From assembly GCA_949592205.1 (NCBI GenBank), contig CATIUR010000001.1, positions 1,316,001 through 1,380,000 on the forward strand: a stretch of DNA of 64,000 bases, given 5' to 3'. How positions within the stretch are numbered: the first letter of the stretch is position 1; each line of letters starts with the position of its first letter. Below the pieces are notes generated by a model, which was given only the letters and a program-made list of their open reading frames with translations, searched no databases and had not been told where the DNA came from. Position numbers and translations under genes: made by a program. Of this stretch, positions 33,557-46,095 are shown one piece after another. Origin of the DNA: Helichrysum umbraculigerum. Taxonomy: Eukaryota; Streptophyta; Magnoliopsida; Asterales; Asteraceae.

Positions 33557-33668
33557 CATTCACGTGCACTAATCTCTATTATTTACTGATTTTGAATATA
33601 ACCATATTAATTAATCCTAATAATTAACAAATGACATTGTTTCATTTGATGTATTCTAAACAATAGTA

Positions 33669-33881
33669 AATACTTCATCTGTCCTGTCAAAGTGTACCAT
33701 TTGACTGGACATAAAGTTTTAGGATTCTCCATTAATTACAATTTTTACTATATATATATATATCATATGTACCCGCTAAAACCTACGGAGTATTTTGGTT
33801 GGTTGAAATATGAAATGGACATTTGTTTTGGGACAACTATAAATAGAAAGAAGGGCACTTGGAATAGGATGGAAGGAGTAT
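33669..33881. mobile_element. Stowaway-like MITE (degenerate)
   Basis: The ends AATACTTCATCTGTCCT and AGGATGGAAGGAGTATT are inverted repeats of the plant 'ctccctccgtcc' type. The interior is AT-rich with a short (TA)n tract. TA target duplication is possible but not distinctive in this context. Confidence 0.55.
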
Positions 33882-33889
33882 TAGATAAT

Positions 33890-35270
33890 AACATGATATA
33901 AAAGCAAAAAGTAGAATAAAATTAGAATTACTAAATCACAAAATTTACGAATCATTGTCATTAGTTAAACCTGAAAGTATAGACGTTTCAGGTTAATTGA
34001 TATAGGTTAAATGTATTAATTTAAAATTTAAATTACACTTTATATTATATTGCACTAGCTTTGCTTAACGAAGCATAGGAATAACGTTTCAGTTTTATGG
34101 AAGAGAGAAGTGTTGAAATTAATTGGGAACGTTTGAATATGTTTTAGGCACAAAGTAGAGAGATTGCAAGTCTGTAAGAATCTCGAAACAAGAACAACAT
34201 AGACATACGTTTGGATACATTGTAAATTTAGAGTCGTGGACTCGTGGTTAGTTCTGAAGCTCACATAGACATATTGTGCGTTTTTTGTTTTCAGTTATCA
34301 TGTTATGTTTAATCAATACTCTTGTCTATGAAGCACATTGAATACATGTTCTATATGTCCTTTTTTTCAACCTCTTGAAATCTCTTCTACTTCATAGGCG
34401 TTGCCACTTCTAGATAACTTTCATTGGTGAGGTTATATCCTTCTGAAAAAGGATTCATTTACAATATATTGATTGTGTTTGAATCATATATAGGTAATAT
34501 ATACGAGTTATATATATGGAAAAGAAAGTAGTAGAATGGTGTGATTTGATTGTATAGAAAAGAAATAAGTAATCACCGCGAGCCCCACTATTATTTATTT
34601 CCTCTCCTTTTAACGCCGAATGAAATTTCGAAAGCGAATGGGGGAGGCCGCCTGTGCCAGTGTGACTATGGCGATCATTCGTTTGTTCTTCTCCATACGC
34701 AAGAGGATTTCGATCATTGGCCGTGGTCTAAATGAGTTTTACGTTTCATGGCATGGCAAGTTATTTTCATGCTTAAAGTTTTATTTGTTTAAAGCTTGTA
34801 TTATCATTCTTGAGCTAATTGTTTGATGAACCAATAAAGATTAGTCACAAAAACAAAAACATGCAACAGTGTAGATTTAAGTGTGTCTTCCCTCATGAAG
34901 TTAAAAGTGGTTATTCATCCGCATATTTACGATATCTTGATTGATTCGAGATGACGACTTGTACCATTTTGGTTCAAGACGAACTTGGCTTTGTAGTGTG
35001 GTCTCTACACAAGCTACAATTGTGAAAGTTTATCTTATTCTATCCCACACTTGTTCTTTCTTGGATCAGTTTTGTATTAATGTTTTCATATTATTCGCTA
35101 TATATATAAAAAAAACCCTTTGTATTAGGATTTAACAATTACAATGAGTATTTGTTAATTAGTTAATTACAATGAGTCTATTTCAAAGAAAGAAAATAAA
35201 TATATATTACGACGAGCTAATCTTTTTTCATTTAAGATCAGCAATTACTTGTGAAGCTGGCCGATGACTT
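33890..35270. other. Intergenic sequence containing a related empty site
   Basis: No convincing gene is seen. The stretch 34434-34560 resembles both flanks of the Mutator-like element joined without it: GGATTCATTTACAATATATT, then GAAAAGAAAGTAGTAGAATGG, compared with 9975-10027 and 33176-33200. A short open frame at 34620-34826 is unassigned. Confidence 0.4.
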
Positions 35271-36780
35271 TTAAAAATGCACAGTGTCCTTGATTGCATC
35301 AAGTATCTGCACCCAAACCCAAATTTCAAACATCAGTCTTGACAACAACACAATAGCAATACAAACACATAGTACATTTGTGCATAGTGGAGAGCTAAAA
35401 CAATTCATACTTTGTTCTTTGTAGGCATGTAGAAGGGCTCGAAAACATGAGGGAATGGAGTGTCCAACCCACATACTCTAGCTACAGGAGCTTCCAACTG
35501 AGGACAATATTTCATTCTTATCAGTTTTAGAAACAATCCCCTTCTTTTATTACTTTCTTCGATATTATAAAGAAAAAGTAGGCGATAACAAAACAAAAGG
35601 ATCGGTGCTGATATTATACAATAGTAAAATTTATAATTATCTGGCCAGCTTTTATATATGAGGTCTAAGGTTCGAATCTCATGATCTTCAACTCTTTGCG
35701 TTAGTGTTCTAGTAAACAAGGTACCATAATTAGTTGGGGGGTTTTCAGTGCATGAATTAGCATAACAACTCAAAATGGATGTGTAAGATAATGATACCAA
35801 GTTCTACAACAGGAGAAAGTACATTAGTTTAATACTAGGACTTACCCTTAAGAAGCAACGTTCAACGATTGATGCAGATATCTCAGCACCAAAACCACCT
35901 GTAACCGGAGCTTCGTGACTAATCTACACACATGATAAAGAAAACAATGTGGGTGATGAGTATGAGCAACAAATGGCTAATAGTCAAGATTGCATCTTTT
36001 TATAACTATTTTTTTATATATATAAATGATAAATGATGAATCTGGTACCAGTAGCCGTCCTGTTTTCCTCACTGAGGCTTCTACTGTCTCTTTGTCCCAA
36101 GGTAATAGAGTTCTAAGATCGATAAGTTCACAAGATATTCCTTCCTGCAAAATATATAACACAACATTAGACCATGTAAATCTCCATTTACTTTAAATAA
36201 TATAACGTCGACATCTGAATTAAAATTCACGCCTTTTCAGCATCAACACAAGCTTGTTCCATGACAGCAAGCTGAGCTCCCCAGCCAACAAGAGTAATGT
36301 CACTACCTTCTCTGATAACCTAAACATTCAGGCAAGGAAATTCCATCAACATTAGGGTGTTGGAGCTATTTAAATATGACTAAAATAGGAAATTTGAGCA
36401 AGTTAACACGTAAAATAATACCTCTGCCTCAGATAGAGGTAATGTGTAGTCCCCTTCAGGGACCTCTTCTACAGCTAAGCGGTATAGCCCCTAAAAATAG
36501 AAAAATAAAAAACAAACAAAATGAAGAAATGTAGAACAAGGAAAATACATCGTGACTAAATGTGACTATCTCGAAGCATTTACCTATAAATACGTTGATT
36601 TGGATTGTCTTTCATTTCAAACGGGTAAAGACATATGGAGCATTATCAGAATCAGAATATAAATGGGCTGAACCGATTGAAAGTAGTCCAAAGGTTTATT
36701 TTCTAATGCTCCTAAACTGTAATATTAAAAACTTATGATTATCATTGTAAATATGGTTTCTATAATCTTAATTAACACAT

Positions 36781-36851
<71 letters not shown>

Positions 36852-39406
36852 ATTAAATCTTTTAATGGACATAAAAATCTTATGAGGCCAAAATAATTTT
36901 CCAACCAGGCCTGTCTTAAGTCTCAACCCGACCTTACAATGACTTAAAGCTAGAGCAAAGGAAATCAATGACCTTTGGTTCGAAGAAGACAACAGGATTT
37001 GGGTCCCGAATACTAGCCAGCAACAATCCTTTAGCTTCCTTTGGACCTCGAGGTATAACCACCTATAAAAGAAATGTGTAAGAGGGAACCAAAGGACTAT
37101 AAACTGGGGGACCAAGTATGAACACTTCAATACCTTGAGACCGGGAACATGGCAAAAAAATGCTTCAGGAGATTGTGAATGATAAAGGGCCCCGTGACCC
37201 ACAGCCCCATAAGGTGCTCTTATTGTTAAACCTAACAAACCACATAGAAACCTTGTGATAACTTGGAAAAAATTATAGGAATGTCGAGAAAAGTATTGAA
37301 AATGAATGAAAGTTTTAAGATACCTCCACAGTTAAATTCATTACCACTTCGATATCTGAATTTAGCAGCTTCATTAACAATCTATAAAACAAAGAGAAGG
37401 AATGAGTATGCTGAATGTGATAAACTAGAAGCGCATAGTCGAGATACATGCCTGATCAAAAGCAGGAAAAATGTAATCTGCAAACTGGATTTCAGCTATA
37501 GCCCGATTTCCCTGTCATAAAAGTAAGGATGATAAGGGACAGCTAGAATTATAAGACAAAAGCACTTGGTAAAAAAAAGTGTTTACCATTGCAGCCAGAC
37601 CAATAGCAAATCCAACAATACCCTGTTGTAACATAGACTTACATTAGTCTTAAGTTGTATTAAACTTAATGAATACGATTTACCTGCTTGATAGACAGAA
37701 ACAGAAGTACCTGTTCACAAAGAGGGGTGTTGAAAACTCTATGTTTACCAAATTGATCAGCCAATCCAGTCGAGCAACGAAACACACCACCAAAACCCAC
37801 ATCTTCCCCAAATATATAAGAACTGTCAAAACATTATCACTTATCATCACATACAAGCACATACATATATATATCTAACACTCTTTCAAGTAAAAAAACC
37901 TTCACCATTCCTTTCAAAGCCTCTAAGGCTGTCAATGGATCGCATCATGATCCAGCGATCAACTCATTCAAATGAATGACCCAATTGATCAAAAATAGAT
38001 CTATTAATACATAAAGTGATCCAAGGGATAGATCCAATCATCCAAATAACTATTCGGATCGATCCAATCATCCAAATAACTATTTGGATCAATCCAAGAT
38101 CCATCCGGATCGTTTATTTATTTTATTTTATTATTGAGAAATATTATTTTGAGATACAAAAATTTATGTAAAACCAAGTTTAAAAAGAAACGCTTAATAT
38201 TAATGTGTATGTTCCCATGTGGTTTCCTGTAACTCTTCATGTACATTACTGCATTTATATGGTTCTCATCAAAGCTTCATTTTCATAATGCAAGCTACAT
38301 AATGCCTTGCTAAGTTGAGAAGATTATTATACGTGAAGCATGTATAAGCTGATAGGTTCTTTAGTATTAAAGCTCATGGCTTAGTCCTAGTTGTATAATG
38401 TGCTGCAGCTATATTGCAACAGAGTGATTTGCCATTTATGGACGACCAGTATCAGTTTTGTTATTCTTACAAACTAGTATCCACTCATTTCTTTGTTGGA
38501 ATTCATTCATGGTACGAAGTTATGTTCAGATTGTTTTTATTTATTCATATAGGTATACCAAGTTGTGATTTTTATGCTCAGGTGTTTGACAATTTGTCTC
38601 AAAGAACTCACTCTGATATTCCTAAAAGATGGGCTTTGAATCCAGTTAGAAAGAGGTTATTTTGTAATGTTTAATACAAGTTACCACGTGTTTCATATCT
38701 CATCTATTTGCCCGCTAATATTTTCTAATTAACAATTTGTCGATGCGGTGATATAGCCTCATCAGCTGATCTTGATGGTGGTAATCGAACACAACGGTTT
38801 AAAACCTTAAAAACCAAATATTATGGTTCGGCTTGATACATACAAAGGAGGAACCAGATAGAATCACGAACACCCCTATATTAACTGAAACACATTTTCA
38901 TAAAATATATATATTGGGACCAAGTTAGATATGGATCAGATTTTAGTGGATCGTATCACGATCCATTATATTTAAAAACACATGCTGATATGAATAATTG
39001 AATATTTAAAAACTTCGTTTAGTGGATCAATCCGAATCATGATCCATCCATTTACATTAGTTGGATACGGATCAGATCACAATTCACAATTCATTATATT
39101 ATATTGGATCATGGATGATCCATTTAAGTTGTATCACTAATGGAGTGGATCAAGATCGGATCCACATCCATCCATTGACACCCCCTACTCTAAGATTCAA
39201 ATGTAATCTTAAATTGTGAACCTATAATCTAATCCCCATACACTAAAAACCTAAAAATATAATAAATTTAATTTTAGACCTCATGTTTACATATGTCAAT
39301 TTAGTAAGATAGTTTTTATACAATTCAATTCTAGAGTGATAAAAGTTACTGTAGTACTTAAAAAGAATCCACTTTAATTTGATTATTATTATAATTATAA
39401 TTATAC

Positions 39407-39438
<32 letters not shown>

Positions 39439-39756
39439 ATCAAAGTAATCAGCAATATATAGTCCATGCAACTTTTTACAAGATACAGAAAGAGTACACC
39501 TAGACTAAAGCACATAATAACAGATAATTTCACATAATAATAAAAATAATTGAAAAAAAGATTGTAAAGAAAAAGGTAGGTACCGAGGATCAGATTGTAA
39601 AGCTATATGAAGTGCTTGATTGATAGCAGTATAAAGGTTAATCGATTTCACCCCCTGACCATCAATTGAAGCGGCAGGTGACGACGATAAACTTCTGATG
39701 CGATTAGATTCATTCCACCTTATAATCGAACCAAATCGCCTAAGATTTCTGGCCAT
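35271..39756 (-). CDS. DIN4: Branched-chain 2-oxoacid dehydrogenase E1 subunit beta, mitochondrial
   Basis: Thirteen exons, in reading order: 39756-39584, 37822-37711, 37622-37587, 37511-37452, 37381-37324, 37231-37134, 37062-36973, 36490-36422, 36319-36233, 36144-36049, 35923-35846, 35497-35411 and 35306-35271, giving 359 residues. With the alpha subunit it forms the TPP-dependent E1 that decarboxylates keto acids from Leu, Ile and Val in mitochondria. The N-terminus is an Arg/Ser-rich presequence. IFGEDVGFGGVFRCSTGL holds the conserved Glu (residue 64) that activates TPP; IRAPYGAVGHGALYHSQSPE and [20 protein letters not shown] are E1-beta hallmarks, and the end FEPFYMPTKNK is near-invariant. 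Two introns (after exons 4 and 9) use GC donors. At FFEPK|GLYR a Gly stands where plant homologues, as I recall, have Trp. The frame is intact. Intron 1 holds a hAT-like insertion and a poly-A tract; intron 7 holds an AT repeat. Confidence 0.95.
36784..36849. repeat. (AT)n microsatellite
   Basis: About 32 uninterrupted AT units lie in intron 7 of the E1-beta gene, well away from its splice sites. Confidence 0.95.
37928..39186. mobile_element. hAT-like non-autonomous element in intron 1 of the E1-beta gene
   Basis: The ends GCTGTCAATGGAT and ATCCATTGACACCCCCT are inverted repeats, flanked by 8-bp repeats that match at 7 of 8 positions (CCTCTAAG at 37920-37927, ACTCTAAG at 39187-39194). The subterminal zones are packed with GGATC/GATCC words (37940-38110 and 38930-39170), a style common in hAT elements. 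No transposase is seen. It lies 106 bp from the acceptor side of intron 1 and does not disturb the exons. Confidence 0.7.
39404..39435. repeat. Poly-A tract in intron 1
   Basis: About 31 consecutive A on the plus strand (poly-T on the gene's sense strand) follow an ATTATAATTAT stretch. It could be the tail of an old retroposed sequence, but no SINE or LINE body is recognised. Confidence 0.8.
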
Positions 39757-40058
39757 TTTCTCACTATCTAGCTATCTATCTATCTGTGTTTTTTACACCA
39801 ACTATATGATCTGATGATATACTACAATAACAAGCAGTGATGGTGAATTGCTGTAATAAAGAAAGGAAGAAAACAAAAGTCCGATAAGGTTTGGTAACTG
39901 CCACTATTAACGATTGTTTTAATTAGCAGTCCAACTGGATAGATAAAGTCAAGAAAAGGTGTCAGGTAGGTGTTATTGCTTGAGTTGAATTCATCCGGAA
40001 AGTTTAAGACACGTGAATAAATCTCTTCTTTCTTCTTTGTTTGTTACAATAATTAACA

Positions 40059-40786
40059 GAAAATCACATAAATCATCCCTACGATTTGATTCAAATTTCA
40101 CTCATAATCCTTTGATTAATTTAAGTACACTGGTCATCCTTTTTTTCAGAAACTTGTTACGTCAATAGTCTTTTAGACTAACGATTATTAACTCTCTGTT
40201 AAAAGGGACCTTGTGTCGTTTTTTTTTTAATTTTTAAGTAAATATAAATTATAAAATTTAAAATATGTATAAATACATTATTAGATGCTCAAACATCATT
40301 TTTCATCTTTCACATCTTATCTCGTCATAGCTTTGGTGGCCACGATCTATTCTCTTTTGCATCCATTTCCGATGACCTTAGCTTCAAAGTAAATCGGCAT
40401 TGATAAGTGTAAACTAGTTAAGCCGAAATGTAAATATAGGTGGAGAAAGATGGTGGTGAATTTGAGTGGTGCGATATAAAATTTGATGTACCAAATTTGA
40501 TGATGAATAAAATTAAGGAAATATAAAAAAAATTGCACACCTAATAATATATCTATACGTATCTTCGATTTTATAATGTATATCTTACTCAAAAAATTTA
40601 AAAGAATTAAAAAAAAAAACACAAACGGTCATTTGTAACGAATAGTTAACAATCGTTAGTGTAAATGACTATTGACATAACAAATTTCAAAAGAAATGAT
40701 GGTCGATGTAATTAAATTAATTAAAGGACTGTGAATGAAAATTGAAGCAAATCATAAGAATGATTTGTGTAATTTTCTCTAGAATT
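40059..40786. mobile_element. Long inverted-repeat element (MULE-like MITE)
   Basis: About 145 bp at each end are imperfect reverse complements: the left arm runs from AAAATCACATAAATCAT to ACTCTCTGTT, and the right arm mirrors it from about 40640 to CTAGAGAAAATT. The core is AT-rich with no ORF. The layout parallels 8434-9336 but the sequence is a different family. It lies 300 bp upstream of the E1-beta start codon, so it may affect that promoter. No TSD was settled. Confidence 0.65.
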
Positions 40787-41216
40787 ATATAATGTGTTTT
40801 AATGGTTTTACATGTGTAAAACGGGTTTGAGCTTCTTACAGCAAAAATCTAAAGGTTAACCATTCTAGATGCTCTATAAAGAGGAGTTTTTACTGATGGC
40901 GTGTGTCTACGAAAAATAAAAATAAAAAATCGTCGAAAGTATAACATTAGAGATATGATGTGTAATCGAGGACAAAAGAATATTGATTTTTACGGTGTAA
41001 TTTTTATAATTTTTCAATTAGTCATTTTTAAAAATTTAAATTTTAAAAACGTGAAAAAGTGAAGTTTGATGAAAATGAATTGTTGGACTTCATTTCTACA
41101 TTCTAAACAAAATTTTCATTTGAACTCAACTCAACTCATGTTATGTATGTTTTTTTATCTCTATCTTTGGAATAATAAATGTTACGATAAAATACCGAAA
41201 CAACACAAACCCCTAT

Positions 41217-41747
41217 GTAGGGGTGTTGTTCAGATAAACTGTTCCGGTTTCGGGTTGTTCATGTCGGGTTATTCGGATTTTAAAAGTTTATAATTTATTC
41301 GTAAACCAAACCGAATAAGATTCGGATTATTCAGTTTCAGGTTATTTAGATTCGGTTTGGATTAGTTCGGATTTTGTGTTTTTATCCAAATAAGAGAATA
41401 TCTTAAACATTCACGTCTTTAACATAATCAAAACTTCACAAAATAATACTAAAAGCTTTACATAAATCATTATATGTGATTTATATGTTGATTGTATATA
41501 GATAAATATTTATATAAATCACAAGTAACATATATATAAAAAATTATATTTATATATAGTAAGTTCTTTGGGTTATTTGGATCAACTAAATTCAAATTTA
41601 TTATTCCGTAATCCAATCCAAATAAGATTCGGGTTACTTGGATTCGGGTTATTTGGATTCGATTAACCGAATAGTCCAATCCATTTTACCCGAATCCGAT
41701 TAGACTCGGGTCGGATTTTCGGATTGGGACATTTTCGACACCCCTAC
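41217..41747. mobile_element. hAT-like element with TAGGGGTGT ends
   Basis: The ends GTAGGGGTGTTG and CGACACCCCTAC are inverted repeats. Near both ends the sequence is rich in TTCGGATT, TTCGGGTTA and complements, as in many short plant hAT elements. No transposase is visible; the TSD is not clear. Confidence 0.6.
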
Positions 41748-41789
41748 CTTATAGGAGTCAGTGCAAGTATTTTCAAATGTGAGGGATTA

Positions 41790-41945
41790 GGTGTGGCAAT
41801 GGGGCGAGCATTGTCGGAGATCTCATTTACCATCCCCATCTCTATTTCCCACTCCTCATCCCCATCCCCGCCTCCATTTCCATCGGGGATACATTTCCGT
41901 TTCCAATAAGAATCGGACATCCCCATAGGGTATTTGGGGATATTT
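41790..41945. repeat. C-rich imperfect repeat (CATCCCC units)
   Basis: Repeated CATCCCC, TCCCACTCC and GGGGATA words resemble the repeat at 3317-3470 in opposite sense. Function and family are unknown. Confidence 0.4.
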
Positions 41946-42185
41946 TTTCCGCTCTTGATTTAATATTAAATATATAAACACACTATCAAAATGACAACAT
42001 TAACGAACAAAAGATAATATATAAACTCTTATGATTTATTGCAACATTAACTTATTATTAGAAAATGGGAAAACGACTTTGACAATATGAAACGTTGGAT
42101 TGAATGATGAAGCTTATAATATGATTATATATAAGGATTTTTGAAAACTGAGAATTTTTAAATATACATTAGTTTTTATTATAAA

Positions 42186-42213
42186 CTAGTGGTATTACCC
42201 GTGCGATGCACGG
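42186..42213 (-). mobile_element. Helitron-like 3' terminus
   Basis: On the minus strand a 6-bp-stem hairpin CCGTGC-ATC-GCACGG (42213-42199) is followed after nine bases by CTAG and then T. This matches the Helitron 3' end rule: hairpin, short spacer, CTRR, insertion before T. The 5' end was not found, so the element's extent is unknown. Confidence 0.45.
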
Positions 42214-43622
42214 TGGCATAATATTTTAGTTAAATTGTTGTTAAATTGTATAGTATGAGTTTTTACTGGCATAAACTGGTGATTGTTTGATAACTGTCTT
42301 ACTTGAAAATATGTGGACCTTTGTCAGGTTCATCCTTCATTTTTCAAGAAATCAGTTGCGGTTAAGTTATACACTAGTTATCAAGTAATATTATATGCAC
42401 GGACAATCAATCAACTGTGTAATCTTACATGGTTTGAGAGATATAATGGTTGATTTGGGTGCCTTGAATCAGGTCAAGACGGACGGTAGGGATTACATCC
42501 ACATCAGTATACTGGCGAGTAGGAGAGTCTACAAAGATCAGGGCTGTGGCATTTGCTGTGAAAGCCGCTACTTCCACTTCTTCAATCTGCACTGGTCCTT
42601 GAATTGAGAAGCACAGGATCACTGTCCCCACTGCACTAATGTTTCTCCATCTATCCATTCTGCATATCATGTTATTAACTTCCATTTACTTATATTTCGT
42701 TTTAAGACCATACATACTATACATTCACTGCTTGTTAAATTGCATTTTAGTGATCGATAATTTTGATTGATAGCTCGTTTTACAACTAGAATTCCGTTCA
42801 TGTTAAACTTGACCTTGCAAAATAACACGATACATATGCATATATAATTATTACTAGCTATGATCACAGTCACAGTGTTTCATCATTATAATTCATAAAC
42901 TTCCTAAATATATTGCATTCCATATGTTACAGTAATTGTTAATTAATTATCATCTTTCACATAAAGCTTACTTTTTTTACTAGGACTCAATCATGTTAAA
43001 TTTTCCCTTGTGAAACAGCAATAAAAGTATATAGATAAACTTATTTGCATGTATATGTTTATATATCAGGCATGTGTGTATGTTTAGAGAGAGAGGGAAG
43101 GCACCCTCCACGGAAATAAGTTCGAGCTCCAACCAGATTCGCTTCTATGTGTTTACTATTGAAGCTTTCTCCCTGCATACGTTGTTTTTGATAGGTTTTT
43201 AGGACCCAACCAAGAACACGTATAACCCTAGTTATACCCCCACGACAATAAACAGATTAAACATAAGCAATTAAGATAACGAGAAAAGAAAACGAACACG
43301 AATATAACGTGGTTATGTCCAATCTACTCGATTGGTTTAATCCACGGCCAAACTCGAGAGAAATCTTATTAATTTTCGGATGTGTTAGGGTTACAAATAC
43401 AAAGGGTTATAATATATAACAAATAAAACTTTGTACGTAAGTAATTGTAGCCGACTAAACTTTCACCGACTCAAACTTGTTTTCAATTTGCAAAGGCCAC
43501 ATGAGACACCAACTTTGGAAACTATCTACCAATATTATTATTGTATCAATAAATAATAATAGCAATTACTTGGTCCCAAAGTTAATATTAATCTTCATAT
43601 ATTCCTAACAATCTCCCACTTG

Positions 43623-44027
43623 AAGATTAAATCAACCCAATCTCCAGTAACCCGTAACCAAACGTCACTTTAATAGAACCTGTCCAAACCAATACCGCCA
43701 AAACCATTGGGACACGCCGCACGACCACACCGAGTCGGAAGACTTTCAATACCAGTTACCAGAACTCCACTATTAAACTGTGACCAAGAAATCTCTCTAG
43801 TTTATCACCTTCTCATTAGTTCATGAGAAGATCGGTTGAAGCCCGGCACGACTCCAACACTCTCGTTACACTAGCAACCCATCCATACAGCCTTTCGTCT
43901 ACACGATCTTTCTTTCCAACAAAGAGAAGACCACCCGGTAGAACAACCACGTGAATATCTTGATCATCCACTCAAACACTCTTGCTTTCACCGTTGGATC
44001 ACCGACCACAAACATGCGCATGATTTC
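43623..44027 (-). other. Copia element interior, 3' non-coding part
   Basis: This lies between the PPT and the gypsy insertion. No RT or integrase motif is present. A patch with GGGACACGCCGC and GAGTCGGAAGACTTTC also occurs, diverged, at about 17268-17310 in an intron of the pol-less LTR element, hinting at shared ancestry of the two copia-like interiors. Confidence 0.4.
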
Positions 44028-46095
44028 TATAACACCTGTCTCGAAATACAAGGACATTTTTTTTTTTTTTTAACATATCGGAAGCGCATGATTAATAGAA
44101 ATCAGTATATTGCATACATACATTTCAAATAGCAATCCACTTACATACAAACCTTTAAAACTAGATTATCCTAATCATTACACACATTAAGTTTAGGTGT
44201 TATAGAAATCCAAACATGTTGTTAAATCATTAAAGTATTATCCATTTCAGAGCGAGCTTGTCAAACATTCCATTCCATATGTACTTCTTGCCCACCCACA
44301 TACAAAAGTAAACCTGCAAGAAGTAATGAGGGGTTAGCACGAAGCTAAGTGAATAGATCCCAAGCTATCAATCTAACTCAGCTTAACACATGCCTATAAC
44401 CAAGCAATGCACAAGCAACATAGAAGGATCGGTGGTCCTTGAGGTACTCTCATGCCGCGGATGGTTCCCCAAGTAACACTTAAAACCAACTGACGGCCAA
44501 ATCAGAGGTTAAACCGATAGTTTGGTACTATTACTACACACGACGCAATTTCAGTGTCCAACACATGTACAAGGCACTTGCGAAGTCCTAGTAATAGTAG
44601 CCAAACCCAACACATTAGTTGACCCCCACCAAATCAAATAGTCCACAACTATCATAGCATGTTGGACGCCAATAATCAATCACGGGTTAACCATCATGGC
44701 AATATAATATTAAAGCAATCATTGCAATAAACCAAGTTTACCCGTTGTAACCATGTTGTTACAACTAACTTAGACTGAAAGTCCAAGATCCACTCACCGA
44801 CAATCATAGTCGTCCACTCAGTAGTCTAATGTCACTGAGTCTTCTCCATATCTGAGAATACAACAATAACACAAGTCAGTCCCTTGTATCGAATCTATAT
44901 AACATCATTCCAACATTACAAATATCCACCTTTACAACACACTTCACAATCACTTATCAAGTTTATGCTCATTATAATCATAACCTCATTTAATCAACTT
45001 TCATTATCACCATTAACATGATTAAACCGTTACCCGGATTTTTACCATCAAATATTACTAATTCATTCAAAACCCCAACACAAGGTTTAATGAATATTTA
45101 ATCAACTTAGTTACCACTTTACTCATAAATCCTCAATCAAGTGTTCTAATTAACAATTATCCTCTTTTCATCATATAACACATCATAATCATTAATTCTC
45201 TACAATCCCTCATGATCACTCAATCAAATTCTTTAATTTCAAGTTAGGACCTAAGTTATACTCATGAATTAGGTACTAACTAACAACTATAACACAATCA
45301 AAAGCTTTACTTCATGAATTATCAATTAAATCATAACTTTTATCATGAACAAACATCAATTCCTTCCACTATAGGTTAGAGTTTCACTTATAATTATGAA
45401 TTACTTATCATCTAACAATAATATGATCATTACAAGCTTCAATTTCACTTTACTCAACTTAGTTCCATCAATTACTCAAAACCCATTTCTAGGTTTATAT
45501 GAAAATCATGAATTAACAATTATAACATGTTTATAATGATGATAGAATGATTAATACTTGTTATTGAAGCTTAACTAACATCAATTTACACTTTTGAAAC
45601 CCTAAATTCGGATTTTACTCAAGAACATCAAAACCCCCAATTTCTAGGGTTTATAAAATCAAGAACACATGATCATACCTTGTTTGTGATGATTAAGGAA
45701 GCTTGAATTCGTGTTTAGAAGCTCCAATTTGATGATTTCTTCAAGATTTTGTGGATTGATTAAGTGTTAAATGTGTGTGTGTGTATACGTACGTATGTAT
45801 GTATGTGTGTATGGAGAAAAACCCGATCCATCTCATATAATATACCATATAAGTGTTAATTTTCATTCCCCGTATTTATTATTGTCTGGAACTTAAAAAC
45901 CATTTGCGGGGAAATACAATTTTATTTTACCGTCAACTAAATAAATTTAAAACAAACAATATTATACTAACCACAATATTTCCTGAGGCTTATTGACCTA
46001 TTAAATTTATAATCAAACACATATAACAAATTTAAATCGCATTTAAATTTACAGGAAATACCTATTACTCCTAGGCCCAATTTGAGGATGTTACA
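44028..46095 (-). repeat. 3' LTR of the LARD-like element
   Basis: Nearly identical to 50217-52279. It contains a GT/GTAT microsatellite near 45770-45810 and ends in the non-canonical TTATA instead of TTACA. Confidence 0.92.

Noticed and set aside
38414..38674. 86-codon open frame within E1-beta intron 1
   Set aside because: Lies inside the hAT-like insertion with no recognisable transposase or other domain.
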